A DNA stretch of 64,000 nt from Gelidibacter sediminis (lineage in GTDB: Bacteria; Bacteroidota; Bacteroidia; Flavobacteriales; Flavobacteriaceae): NCBI RefSeq assembly GCF_004364975.1, contig NZ_SOBW01000007.1, positions 930,001 through 994,000 on the forward strand, in the 5' to 3' direction. Position numbers and translations under genes: made by a program. Below, one piece after another: positions 26,066 through 34,998 of this stretch. The notes beneath the pieces were generated by a model. That model ran no database searches and was not told the DNA's origin. It saw nothing but the letters and a program-made list of their open reading frames with translations. Each line of letters opens with the position of its first letter. Positions within the stretch are counted from its first letter, which is position 1.

Positions 26066-27112
26066 TTATATCTTTTTTGGTGCCTTTCTTAGCGGGTTTT
26101 TTGAAAGTCTTTTATATTCTTTCCGATTTTTAAAAATCTGGATAGCTGTAAACACCGCTTCTTTAAAAGAAGTTTCATCAGCGGTTCCCTTTCCTGCAAT
26201 TTCAAATGCTGTGCCGTGGTCAGGCGAGGTCCTAACCTTAGAAAGTCCGGCAGTATAATTTACGCCTTCACCGAAAGTGATCGTCTTAAACGGAATTAAG
26301 CCTTGATCATGATAGGATGCAATAATGGCATCAAAATTTTGATAATTTTTTGTACCGAAAAAACTGTCCGCAGAATACGGGCCATAAACTAATTTTCCTT
26401 TTTCCCTTAATTTTAAAAGTGTCGGTTTTAAAATTTTCTCATCTTCATCTCCTATAACACCGTTATCTCCAGCGTGCGGATTGATGCCCATAACCGCAAT
26501 CTTTGGTCTGTTCACTCTAAAATCTTTGATCAATGAATTATAAACGGTCTGTACTTTCTCTTCTATCAGTTGGGCTGTTATGTAATTTGGCACATCTTTA
26601 ACAGGAACATGATCCGTCAATAATCCCACCTTCAGACTCTCGGTCACCATAAACATCAGACTCTTACCACCAAGTTCCTGCGCTAAATAATTTGTGTGGC
26701 CTGGAAATTTAAATTGATCAGATTGTATGGTCAGTTTGTTAATAGGTGCGGTTACCAATACATCGATAATATCATTCTTTAAAGCTTCGGTTGCTTTCTC
26801 TAAAGACTTTATCGCATATTCCCCTGCTTTCAAATCTTCTTCACCAAAAGTGATGCTTACGTTTTCCTTCCACACATTTAGCACGTTAACCTTACCCTCG
26901 ACTACCTGGGTCAAATCATTTATCCCATGAAAATTGATGGGACTCTCAAAATGTTTTTTAAAGAAGGACATGGTTTTGATAGACGCAAAAATTATAGGCG
27001 TGCAAAACTCAAGCATTCTAGAATCCTCAAAGGTCTTCAAGATAATTTCTGATCCGATACCATTTAAATCGCCTATTGAAATTCCTACTTTAATTTGCTC
27101 GTCTTTTTTCAT
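26066..27112 (-). CDS. pdxA: 4-hydroxythreonine-4-phosphate dehydrogenase
   Basis: A 348-residue metal- and NAD-dependent enzyme of pyridoxal 5'-phosphate synthesis. It starts with KVGISIGDLNGIG; metal-binding histidines are in FPGHTNYLA, INPHAGDNG and ASYHDQG. RTSPDHGTAFEIAGKG near the C-terminus is diagnostic. First gene of the pdxA-yceD-rpmF unit, divergent from ribE. Confidence 0.95.
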   Translation of the reverse strand: MKKDEQIKVGISIGDLNGIGSEIILKTFEDSRMLEFCTPIIFASIKTMSFFKKHFESPINFHGINDLTQVVEGKVNVLNVWKENVSITFGEEDLKAGEYAIKSLEKATEALKNDIIDVLVTAPINKLTIQSDQFKFPGHTNYLAQELGGKSLMFMVTESLKVGLLTDHVPVKDVPNYITAQLIEEKVQTVYNSLIKDFRVNRPKIAVMGINPHAGDNGVIGDEDEKILKPTLLKLREKGKLVYGPYSADSFFGTKNYQNFDAIIASYHDQGLIPFKTITFGEGVNYTAGLSKVRTSPDHGTAFEIAGKGTADETSFKEAVFTAIQIFKNRKEYKRLSKNPLRKAPKKI

Positions 27113-27202
27113 CCTTATGTATTTATGCTTCGTAAATAGCCTTTTACCTAATAAGTGTTGTTACTATTATAGTGGGTCTCCACTAAATACTCATTAAAAT
27201 CA

Positions 27203-27210
27203 TATCTTTG
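27203..27210 (+). promoter_or_regulatory. Putative -7 promoter box for riboflavin synthase
   Basis: TATCTTTG matches TAnnTTTG exactly, 43 bases upstream of the ATG. No clear -33 box. The leader would be too short to hold an FMN riboswitch. Confidence 0.5.
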
Positions 27211-27253
27211 TACGTTACTGCACAAATGCAAATTTAACTATTTATTCGACAAT

Positions 27254-27844
27254 ATGTTTACTGGAATCATTGAAGATTTAGGAATCATCACCAATTTGAA
27301 ACAAGATCATGACAACCTACACATTACTGTTAAAAGCAATATTACGGCTGAACTGAAAATTGATCAAAGTGTTGCCCACAATGGGGTATGTTTAACAGTA
27401 ACCGCTTTAGAGAACAGTCATTATACGGTAACGGCTATTAGGGAAACCCTTTTAAAAACCAATTTAGACACATTAAACGTTAATGATGAAGTTAACTTAG
27501 AACGTGCAATGAAGTTGGGTGATAGATTGGATGGACATATCGTTCAAGGTCATGTAGACCAGACCGCAGTTTGTAAATCGATTGAATTTCAGAATGGAAG
27601 TTGGCTGTTTACTTTTGAGTATGATCCCAGTTTAAATAATATGACTATTGAAAAAGGTTCAATAACCGTAAATGGCGTAAGTCTGACCGTGGTAAATAGT
27701 AAGAAAAACGAATTTAGCGTCGCGATCATTCCATATACCTATGAACACACGACTTTTAAATCGTTAAAAGAACATACGGTTGTAAATTTGGAGTTTGATG
27801 TCTTGGGAAAATATATTAAGCGACTATATGAGCTTAAGAACTAA
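27254..27844 (+). CDS. ribE: Riboflavin synthase, alpha subunit
   Basis: A 196-residue enzyme that converts two 6,7-dimethyl-8-ribityllumazine molecules into riboflavin. It starts with the diagnostic MFTGIIEDLG. The two internal lumazine-binding repeats are evident (VAHNGVCLTV near 41 and ITVNGVSLTVV near 140), together with the GHIVQGHVD motif. Length is normal. It ends one base before the convergent small membrane-protein gene. Confidence 0.95.
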   Translation: MFTGIIEDLGIITNLKQDHDNLHITVKSNITAELKIDQSVAHNGVCLTVTALENSHYTVTAIRETLLKTNLDTLNVNDEVNLERAMKLGDRLDGHIVQGHVDQTAVCKSIEFQNGSWLFTFEYDPSLNNMTIEKGSITVNGVSLTVVNSKKNEFSVAIIPYTYEHTTFKSLKEHTVVNLEFDVLGKYIKRLYELKN

Positions 27845-27845
27845 T

Positions 27846-28076
27846 TTAAGCTGATTTTTTAGAGCGTTGTACAAGTTTATAAATACCATAAGCCATGGCT
27901 ATCGTAAATAATATTATTATATCATTGTCAATTGGTAAACCCGGAGGTGCATTTCTTGCCTCAGGAACTGGAGGTTCATGACTTTGACTTAAAACATTTA
28001 CGGTATTCATAAACAGCACTAAAGTAAAGACTAATATTTTTTTATTTAGTACAATCATTATCGAGTAAATATACAA
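27846..28076 (-). CDS. Small secreted/membrane protein with Pro-rich PGLPID motif
   Basis: A 76-residue protein. It has an N-terminal signal peptide (hydrophobic to about residue 31, ending in LSQS), a short Pro-rich stretch containing PPGLPIDND, and one membrane helix (about 53-68) followed by a basic tail. From memory, small flavobacterial proteins with PGLPID before a membrane helix are widespread and uncharacterised. The start may be the second Met at 28058. No function is assigned. Confidence 0.65.
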   Translation of the reverse strand: MYIYSIMIVLNKKILVFTLVLFMNTVNVLSQSHEPPVPEARNAPPGLPIDNDIIILFTIAMAYGIYKLVQRSKKSA

Positions 28077-28350
28077 TATAACACGTGTTGGTAAAACAGA
28101 AGCTAAAAATCCTCACGGGAATACCATCCATTATACATACATTTGAGAGGCACTTAAGGGATATACCTTTGATTTATAAACATATGCGCAGTTAGCATTC
28201 GCTAAGATAGTTTAATTTTTATTTTTTAAAAATAGCTACAATAAATGTTGCAAACAATTATCTACTATGTTTTTAGTTAGAATACTTAAAACAAACGACA
28301 ACATGTAGTTAAAGCATGTTTTTGATGAAATGAGTTGCGAATCTGTCTAT

Positions 28351-29598
28351 TCAAATTTGACCAATCCGTTTTTCTAATCGAATTACATCTGCCACAGTCC
28401 TAATCAATCGATGATGGTTTTTAACGAAAGGATTGGTCTCATCCCATACATACCCAGCCAATACGGCACAAATTTGATGTTTGATATCTTTGTTTTCCAC
28501 ACCCTCAAAAAAAATGGTTTGTAAATTTCCCGTGTACCATTCCTTAACGTAAGAGGCAAATACTGACACCCCATTTTTCATATACTCCGCATAATCTTGT
28601 TCCCAATCTACACGCTCATTCTGCAATTCTTTGGTGATTAATTTGGCTGCTTTTAACCCTGATTCGGTGGCAAATGTTACACCCGAAGAAAACACAGGGT
28701 CCAAAAATTCAGCACTATTACCGGTTAATGCATAGCCTTTTCCATAAAGCTGAGTGACAGATTTAGAATAATTCTGTATGATTTTAGGTTCAAATAGAAA
28801 ATCAACATTTTTAAAGCGTTCATAATAATAGGATGAGTGCTTAAGCATTTCAGCCAGACGTTCTTCAGGCGTACCTTCAAAACTATTGATAAAGTCTGTT
28901 TTTCCTACAAACCCAATACTCGTATTGCCATTGCTAAAGGGGATGACCCAAAACCAAGTATCAGTATCGAGTACATCAAACGTAATAAAAGTCCCTTCCG
29001 TGCCCTCAGGACGATCTAATTCTTTAACATGAGTGAAAATTGAGGAATGTTCAGGAATTGCGGAAGGTTTATCAAGATTTAACAATCTTGGTAAGACGCG
29101 TCCATACCCACTTGAATCAATAATAAATTTGGCTTGCACATTATAGTGTTCTCCATTTTCAGTCTTCACGGTAGTTTGAGAGGAACCATCTTCATTAAAT
29201 GCTACAGCAACCACTTCCTGACTAAAAGCAATGTCAACGCCTTGTCTTTTCAATTCTTCTGTCAAGGTAAAATCGAAGTCTGCTCTAGGCGCTTGCCAAG
29301 TCCAATCGTATCCTTCAGTATATTTTTCCGAAAAATCAAACTCACAAACAGTCTCTCCTCTTATAAATCGTGCGCCACTTTTAACCTCAAAATTTTGGTC
29401 AACCAAAGCATCCAGTAATCCGACTTCCTCAAAATGATCCATGCATCGTGGCAATAAACTTTCTCCAATTACAAATCTTGGGAAGACACTTTTTTCAACC
29501 ACCTTTACCATGATATTCTGCTTATGCAAATATGCAGCAGCAACGCAACCTGACGGCCCTGCACCAATAATCAAAACATCAACCTGAACATCCTTCAT
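28351..29598 (-). CDS. FAD-dependent halogenase/monooxygenase-like enzyme, flexirubin cluster
   Basis: A 415-residue single-component flavoprotein. Visible: GAGPSG (12-17), GESLLP (45-50), K73 in FEVKSGARF, and WFWVIP at 215-220. The last two match the conserved Lys and WxWxIP motif of flavin-dependent halogenases of the phenol/pyrrole type. Similar genes sit in flexirubin clusters, where some pigments are chlorinated. It could chlorinate or hydroxylate the aromatic head group; sequence alone does not decide. It is divergent from the tyrosine ammonia-lyase gene, sharing a 107-base control region. Confidence 0.8.
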   Translation of the reverse strand: MKDVQVDVLIIGAGPSGCVAAAYLHKQNIMVKVVEKSVFPRFVIGESLLPRCMDHFEEVGLLDALVDQNFEVKSGARFIRGETVCEFDFSEKYTEGYDWTWQAPRADFDFTLTEELKRQGVDIAFSQEVVAVAFNEDGSSQTTVKTENGEHYNVQAKFIIDSSGYGRVLPRLLNLDKPSAIPEHSSIFTHVKELDRPEGTEGTFITFDVLDTDTWFWVIPFSNGNTSIGFVGKTDFINSFEGTPEERLAEMLKHSSYYYERFKNVDFLFEPKIIQNYSKSVTQLYGKGYALTGNSAEFLDPVFSSGVTFATESGLKAAKLITKELQNERVDWEQDYAEYMKNGVSVFASYVKEWYTGNLQTIFFEGVENKDIKHQICAVLAGYVWDETNPFVKNHHRLIRTVADVIRLEKRIGQI

Positions 29599-29629
29599 AA
29601 TGCTAATGGATTTAAATGATTTATTATTT

Positions 29630-29671
29630 TACATTTGTAGCACAAAAATAACCACTTTACTTCTGGTTATT
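29630..29671. promoter_or_regulatory. Divergent promoter region with inverted repeat, head of the flexirubin cluster
   Basis: Plus-strand -7 box TACATTTG (29630-29637) faces the ammonia-lyase gene; minus-strand -7 box TATTTTTG (29650-29643) faces the halogenase-like gene. Both match TAnnTTTG. A perfect 8-bp inverted repeat, AATAACCA (29647-29654) / TGGTTATT (29664-29671), overlaps the minus-strand box and lies just after the likely plus-strand start. Clear -33 boxes were not found. The layout suits a shared regulator site. Confidence 0.5.
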
Positions 29672-29705
29672 CTACGATTTAAAAAACTTTGTGAATACGC
29701 TCTAA

Positions 29706-31232
29706 ATGGTCACACTTAACGGAACTCTAGGAATTGATGATTTCAAACACGTTTTATTTGAAAAACAATCCATACAAATAGACAACAATGTTCTTAAAAC
29801 GGTTGAAAAAAGTTTCGAATTTTTAAAAACCTTTTCAGAACACAAAATTATTTATGGCGTCAACACCGGTTTTGGGCCGATGGCACAATATAAAATTGAC
29901 GATTCAGAACGCCAACAACTCCAGTATAATTTAATCAGAAGTCATGCGTCTGGAACAGGAAATCCCATTCCTCCATTATACGTAAAAGCTGCTATGTTAG
30001 CGCGACTGAACACATTATGCTTGGGAAATTCAGGTGTTCATGTTTCGGTAGTTAAATTGATGGCACAATTGATCAATAAAGATATTACACCTGTTATTTA
30101 TGAACATGGTGGCGTTGGCGCGAGTGGCGACTTGGTACAATTAGCGCATTTAGCACTTGTTTTGATTGGTGAAGGGGAAGTTATGTATAACGGCGAAAAG
30201 CATACCACCACGGACGTATTCAAAATAGAAAACCTCCAACCTATTTCTATCCATCTTCGTGAAGGTTTAGCCCTAATGAACGGCACTTCAGTAATGACTG
30301 GGGTTGGCATTGTCAACACTATATATACTCATCAACTTCTGAACTGGTCAATTACCGCTTCATCGGCCATCAACGAAATTGTCAAAGCATATGACGATCA
30401 TCTTTCTTTTGAATTGAATCAAACAAAAAAACATAAAGGCCAACGCGAGATTGCAGAACTCATGCGCGCCCATCTAAAAGATAGCACTCTCATAAAAAAA
30501 CGCGCACACCATTTATATAATGCGGCACAAAATGTCTCTGTTTTTAAAGACAAAGTCCAAGAATATTACTCCTTGCGTTGTGTGCCGCAAATTTTAGGAC
30601 CTGTTTTAGACACGCTCAATCAGGTAGAGACGATTCTAATTGAAGAAGCCAATTCTGCTAACGACAATCCTATTGTGGATGTCAAAAATCAAAATGTTTA
30701 TCATGGCGGCAATTTTCATGGCGATTATGTGTCTTTAGAAATGGACAAGTTAAAATTGATAGTCACTAAAACTTCAATGCTAGCCGAGCGCCAATTAAAC
30801 TACTTGCTCAATCCTAGTCTGAACAACATTTTACCGCCATTTGTCAACTTAGGGAAACTTGGTTTAAACTTCGGGATGCAAGGTGTTCAATTTACCGCAA
30901 CTTCAACGACAGCCGAAAACCAAATGCTATCCAATCCTATGTACGTGCACAGCATTCCAAACAATAATGACAATCAAGATATTGTAAGCATGGGCACCAA
31001 TGCTGCTTTAATCACAAAAAAAGTGATTGAAAACACGTTTGAAGTCTTGGCGATCGAATTCATCACTATCGTTCAAGCGATTGAATATTTAGAGGCAAAA
31101 GACACTGTTTCTTCAAAAACAAGAGCAATTTATGATGCCATTCGCAAGATAGTTCCTGTTTTTAAGGAAGACATTGCTATGTATCCTTATGTGAATGCAG
31201 TTAAGGCATATCTCATGAACCAAAAGGACTGA
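29706..31232 (+). CDS. Tyrosine ammonia-lyase (HAL/PAL/TAL family), flexirubin cluster
   Basis: A 508-residue MIO-cofactor lyase that should deaminate tyrosine to 4-coumarate, the aryl starter of flexirubin. The Ala-Ser-Gly triad that forms MIO is A139-S140-G141 in GGVGASGDL. YGVNTGFG (50-57) holds the catalytic Tyr, and EANSANDNP and the HSIPNNNDNQD segment are typical. From memory it is closely similar along its length to the characterised Flavobacterium johnsoniae tyrosine ammonia-lyase. Histidine is a possible alternative substrate, but the cluster context favours tyrosine. Confidence 0.9.
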   Translation: MVTLNGTLGIDDFKHVLFEKQSIQIDNNVLKTVEKSFEFLKTFSEHKIIYGVNTGFGPMAQYKIDDSERQQLQYNLIRSHASGTGNPIPPLYVKAAMLARLNTLCLGNSGVHVSVVKLMAQLINKDITPVIYEHGGVGASGDLVQLAHLALVLIGEGEVMYNGEKHTTTDVFKIENLQPISIHLREGLALMNGTSVMTGVGIVNTIYTHQLLNWSITASSAINEIVKAYDDHLSFELNQTKKHKGQREIAELMRAHLKDSTLIKKRAHHLYNAAQNVSVFKDKVQEYYSLRCVPQILGPVLDTLNQVETILIEEANSANDNPIVDVKNQNVYHGGNFHGDYVSLEMDKLKLIVTKTSMLAERQLNYLLNPSLNNILPPFVNLGKLGLNFGMQGVQFTATSTTAENQMLSNPMYVHSIPNNNDNQDIVSMGTNAALITKKVIENTFEVLAIEFITIVQAIEYLEAKDTVSSKTRAIYDAIRKIVPVFKEDIAMYPYVNAVKAYLMNQKD

Positions 31233-31272
31233 AATTTATATTGTAAGTCCGAAATATAAACACACTTAATCT

Positions 31273-32013
31273 ATGTCCAAACAAAATAAATTCGCTCTAA
31301 TTACTGGAGGTTCACGAGGTATCGGGAAAGCCATTTGCATCCAATTGGCCAAGGATACGGACTATGAGATTCTCATCAATTATAACACTAATGAAAATGC
31401 CGCTCTTGAAACCTTAAAAAAAGTGGAAGCTGTAGGTGGTTCTGGGCAAATTATACAATTTGATGTGTCCAATTTTGAAAGTGTGCAAAAAGCTCTAAAC
31501 GCATGGCAAGAACAACAATCTGACGCTATTATTGAAGTCTTGGTAAATAACGCCGGCATTACTAAAGATGGACTATTTATGTGGATGAAACCTCAAGAAT
31601 GGAATGACGTCATCAACACTAGTTTAAACGGTTTTTTTAACGTCACCAATCTACTTATCGAAAAAATGTTGCTAAACCGTTATGGTCGTATCATTAATAT
31701 GGTGTCAATTTCCGGATTAAAAGGGGTTTCTGGTCAGACTAATTATTCTGCTGCAAAAGGCGCTGTAATTGCTGCAACAAAATCATTATCCCAAGAAGTT
31801 GCCAAACGTAACGTCACCGTAAACGCGGTAGCTCCCGGATTTATTGAAACTGATATGACGGAAGATTTAGATGAAGCATCTCTTAAAAAAATGATTCCTG
31901 CTAACAGGTTCGGAAAACCTGAAGAAGTGGCGCATTTGGTCTCTTTTCTGGTTTCAAAAAATGCCTCCTACATCACAGGTGAAATCATCGGAATTACTGG
32001 TGGTATTCACTAA
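31273..32013 (+). CDS. 3-oxoacyl-ACP reductase (FabG-like), flexirubin cluster
   Basis: A 246-residue SDR ketoreductase. Cofactor motif GGSRGIG (12-18), NNAG near 92, Ser near 147, and the Y158-x3-K162 pair in NYSAAKG. It should reduce 3-oxoacyl-ACP during polyene assembly (role of ApeQ in aryl-polyene systems). It lies 40 bases after the ammonia-lyase gene. Confidence 0.9.
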   Translation: MSKQNKFALITGGSRGIGKAICIQLAKDTDYEILINYNTNENAALETLKKVEAVGGSGQIIQFDVSNFESVQKALNAWQEQQSDAIIEVLVNNAGITKDGLFMWMKPQEWNDVINTSLNGFFNVTNLLIEKMLLNRYGRIINMVSISGLKGVSGQTNYSAAKGAVIAATKSLSQEVAKRNVTVNAVAPGFIETDMTEDLDEASLKKMIPANRFGKPEEVAHLVSFLVSKNASYITGEIIGITGGIH

Positions 32014-32101
32014 ACAATACTTGAGTTTTAGAACCGAAAAATTCGCGTAAATTTGTCGCTTTATTAATACGCTTACTTCAAGCCTAAACATCACAATTAT
32101 A

Positions 32102-32977
32102 ATGGCGGAATGGGATGGAAAATCGAGAGGCACTGTTCTCGGTTTTAAGGTATTCATATTCTTTATTAAGAATTTCGGAATTAATGCCGCCTATGCATTA
32201 ATGCACCTTCCCGTACCTTATTTTTGCTTGTTCTCAGGTAAAAATGTGCGTGGTTTACGCTACTATTTCAGAAAACGATTGCACTATTCGCGTTTTAAAA
32301 CCATGATCAGCATTTATAAAACCTATTATACATTTGGGCAGACTTTAATCGACAAAATAGCGATCTCCGCAGGCCTCAGAAATGATTATACCTATGAATT
32401 TGACGGCGAAGTTAAAATCGCTGAAGTACTTGCAATGAACAAAGGCGGCATCCTTATCAGTGCACATATTGGTAATTTTGAATTGGCGCAATATTTTTTT
32501 AAAGAACGCCTATCCAAAGATTCTATAAGTATTGTCATTACAGACCAAGATCACGAAGAAATTAAGGCCTATTTAGGGCAATATGTTAAAAAAGAGACCC
32601 ATTTTATTGTGGTTAAAGACGATTTATCGCATATTTTTGAGATTAATGCGGCTTTAGCCAACAATAGAATCATTTGCATTGCCGGAGATCGGTATATGGA
32701 TAACACTAAGTATTTAGAGGAAACGCTACTAGGAAAAAAAGCAAAATTCCCCATTGGTCCTTTTTATTTGGCTAGCCGACTTAATGTTCCTGTCTTATTT
32801 GTGTATGTGATGCGTGAACCGAAAAAACACTATCATTTATACGCCAGATGGATTGATTATAAAGAAGGCAACATGAACGATCTTTTAAAAAAATACACCG
32901 AAAATGTAGAGCAAATGATTGCAAAATATCCGCTGCAGTGGTTTAATTTTTATGATTTTTGGGACGATAAAAAATGA
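32102..32977 (+). CDS. LpxL/HtrB-like acyltransferase, flexirubin cluster
   Basis: A 291-residue member of the lysophospholipid/lipid A acyltransferase family. The HX4E catalytic pair is H122 and E127 in AHIGNFE, followed by a GDRYMD segment near 200 and the C-terminal PLQWFNFYDFW motif. One N-terminal membrane-associated helix region (about 12-45). In aryl-polyene clusters such proteins are thought to join the polyene acyl chain to a lipid or resorcinol partner; here it is the best candidate for ester formation. It overlaps the next gene by 4 bases. Confidence 0.85.
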   Translation: MAEWDGKSRGTVLGFKVFIFFIKNFGINAAYALMHLPVPYFCLFSGKNVRGLRYYFRKRLHYSRFKTMISIYKTYYTFGQTLIDKIAISAGLRNDYTYEFDGEVKIAEVLAMNKGGILISAHIGNFELAQYFFKERLSKDSISIVITDQDHEEIKAYLGQYVKKETHFIVVKDDLSHIFEINAALANNRIICIAGDRYMDNTKYLEETLLGKKAKFPIGPFYLASRLNVPVLFVYVMREPKKHYHLYARWIDYKEGNMNDLLKKYTENVEQMIAKYPLQWFNFYDFWDDKK

Positions 32978-33402
32978 AAACACCAATTACCGACTTGTCA
33001 GACTTAAAAAAGTTACTGCCACATCGAGAACCTATGATGATGGTGGATTCATTGTTAGATTTTTCTGAAGGCAGAGCCACCGTCGGTTTTACCATAGTAA
33101 AGGAGAATATATTTGTAGCAAACAACGAGTTCTCAGAAACAGGTTTAATTGAACATATGGCGCAAGCGGCCGCCTTATATACTGGATTTAAAAATTTATC
33201 AAACCTTCAACCTGTAAAAGAAGGCTTTATCGCTTCAATAAAAACCTTAAAAATTCAGCATTTACCTGAAGTGAATAGTGTTCTAAAAACTGAAGTTGCT
33301 ATTGTCAATGAACTAATGCATCTCACCACAGTAAATCTTTCTATATTTAAGGACAATATTAAGATTGCCAACGCCGATATGAATCTCGTACTTAAAGAAT
33401 AA
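32974..33402 (+). CDS. Hot-dog dehydratase-like protein (ApeP-like), flexirubin cluster
   Basis: A 142-residue hot-dog protein. It starts like FabZ (LKKLLPHREPMMMVD) and has GLIEHMAQ with E60 at the acidic catalytic position. The GHF-type segment that should carry the catalytic His is absent: the corresponding stretch reads NNEFSET. So it keeps only one of the two catalytic residues. The dehydratase at 40572 shows the opposite loss, so the two may act as a heterodimer, as described for ApeI/ApeP. Confidence 0.8.
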   Translation: MKTPITDLSDLKKLLPHREPMMMVDSLLDFSEGRATVGFTIVKENIFVANNEFSETGLIEHMAQAAALYTGFKNLSNLQPVKEGFIASIKTLKIQHLPEVNSVLKTEVAIVNELMHLTTVNLSIFKDNIKIANADMNLVLKE

Positions 33403-33404
33403 CC

Positions 33405-33854
33405 ATGAAAAAGTCAGAAAAAGAAGAAAATTCTTCATTGAAGATTTCACATCAAATCCGTGTGCGATTTAGTGAGGTCGATTCTTTAAACATTGTATGG
33501 CATGGCCACTATATCAAGTACTTTGAAGAAGGCCGTGAAGCTTTTGGTAGGGCATTTGAATTGACCTATCTCGATGCAAAAACCCATGGTTATGCGACGC
33601 CAATTGTAAAAACAGTTTTAAAACACCACTTGCCTTTACGTTATGGCGAAGTGGCGACCGTTGAAACGACTTATGTCAATTCTCGAGCGGCAAAATTGAT
33701 GTTCTCTTACTCAATTACCAACGAGAAGGGCAAAATAGTATGCACCGGCAAAACCACTCAAGTGTTCACCAATTTCGAAGCGAATGACATGGCATTAAAT
33801 CTGCCGGAATTCTATAGAAATTGGAAAGAAAAACACGGATTATTGCATGACTAA
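33405..33854 (+). CDS. Acyl-CoA/ACP thioesterase, 4-hydroxybenzoyl-CoA thioesterase-like, flexirubin cluster
   Basis: A 149-residue hot-dog thioesterase. The motif VRFSEVDSLNIVWHGHYIKY contains the Asp used as catalytic acid/base in this family. It probably releases mis-primed or finished chains from the carrier protein, or hydrolyses coumaroyl thioester. It overlaps the following KS by 8 bases. Confidence 0.85.
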   Translation: MKKSEKEENSSLKISHQIRVRFSEVDSLNIVWHGHYIKYFEEGREAFGRAFELTYLDAKTHGYATPIVKTVLKHHLPLRYGEVATVETTYVNSRAAKLMFSYSITNEKGKIVCTGKTTQVFTNFEANDMALNLPEFYRNWKEKHGLLHD

Positions 33855-34992
33855 GTGCTATGTGTCATACCATAATATTACCTCGTCATTAGGGTTTGAC
33901 AGTGCGACCGTTTTTGAAAATCTCAAACAAGGCAAACGCGCCATTCAATTGGTTGACGATGCGTCACGTTTTTACAAACCATTTTTTGGAGCCGTCATCC
34001 CAACCGAAACCTTGAATTCTGCATTTCAAATTTTAAAACCTAACAATGATTTTACCCGTTTAGAGAAGATGCTGCTGTTATCGCTTTCTAAAACTATAAA
34101 AGCTTCAGACATAAACCTCTCTGATCGTGTCGGACTTATTATTTCTACCACTAAAGGAAATATCGACGTGTTAAATTCTCAGAGCCAATTTCCACAGGAA
34201 CGTGCGTATCTGAGCGACTTAGGAAAAATAATCCAAAACTATTTCGGCTTTAAAAATGAGGCGATTGTCATTTCCAACGCTTGTGTTTCTGGGATTTTAT
34301 CAATTGCGATTGCGAAACGCTACATTCAAGAAGGCATTTTTGATCAAGTTTTTGTGGTTGCCGGAGACTTGGTTTCTGATTTTGTGATTTCTGGATTCAA
34401 CTCGTTCCATGCCTTAAGTGATGCGCCCAGCAAACCTTATGATGCCAACCGCGTTGGTATTAATTTAGGCGAAGTGGCGGCCAGTGTGTTGGTAACTTCA
34501 AATAAAAACAATCTTTCAGAAGACGCTGTGGAAATTTTGGGTGAAGCGAGTTGTAACGATGCTAATCATATTTCTGGACCGTCGCGCACTGGCGAAGGCT
34601 TATACCGAAGTGTAAAATCGGCGTTAGCGGAAGCAAACATCGACTCCTACACCATTGATTATATTTCAGCCCACGGCACAGCCACGTTATTTAATGATGA
34701 AATGGAAGCCATCGCCTTCAATAGATTAGGATTAGAGCATGCGCCATTAAATAGTTTAAAAGGCTATTTCGGTCACACTTTGGGTGCTTCTGGATTATTG
34801 GAAACGATTATTGGTATGCAATCTTTACACCATAATACTTTAATTGCTTCTGCCGGATTTGAAACATTAGGAGTCACCAAACCGCTGAACATCATCAAAG
34901 AAACCGCATCAAAAGAATTACGAACATTTTTAAAAACCGCATCTGGATTTGGAGGCTGCAACACTGCGGCGCTCTTCAGAACATTATCATAA
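33847..34992 (+). CDS. Beta-ketoacyl-ACP synthase, flexirubin cluster (first KS)
   Basis: A 381-residue FabF-type condensing enzyme with an intact Cys-His-His triad: C146 in SNACVSG, H276 in SAHGTAT and H310 in FGHTLGAS. Two catalytically complete KS genes occur in this cluster; this one is a candidate for priming with the aryl starter or for early elongation (ApeR-like). It lies 6 bases before the methyltransferase gene. Confidence 0.9.
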   Translation: MTKCYVSYHNITSSLGFDSATVFENLKQGKRAIQLVDDASRFYKPFFGAVIPTETLNSAFQILKPNNDFTRLEKMLLLSLSKTIKASDINLSDRVGLIISTTKGNIDVLNSQSQFPQERAYLSDLGKIIQNYFGFKNEAIVISNACVSGILSIAIAKRYIQEGIFDQVFVVAGDLVSDFVISGFNSFHALSDAPSKPYDANRVGINLGEVAASVLVTSNKNNLSEDAVEILGEASCNDANHISGPSRTGEGLYRSVKSALAEANIDSYTIDYISAHGTATLFNDEMEAIAFNRLGLEHAPLNSLKGYFGHTLGASGLLETIIGMQSLHHNTLIASAGFETLGVTKPLNIIKETASKELRTFLKTASGFGGCNTAALFRTLS

Positions 34993-34998
34993 CCCCTT

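Noticed and set aside
28300-28323. Hairpin AACATG/CATGTT as a terminator
   Set aside because: Only 6 bp, AT-rich, and its T run is on the plus strand, where no nearby gene ends.
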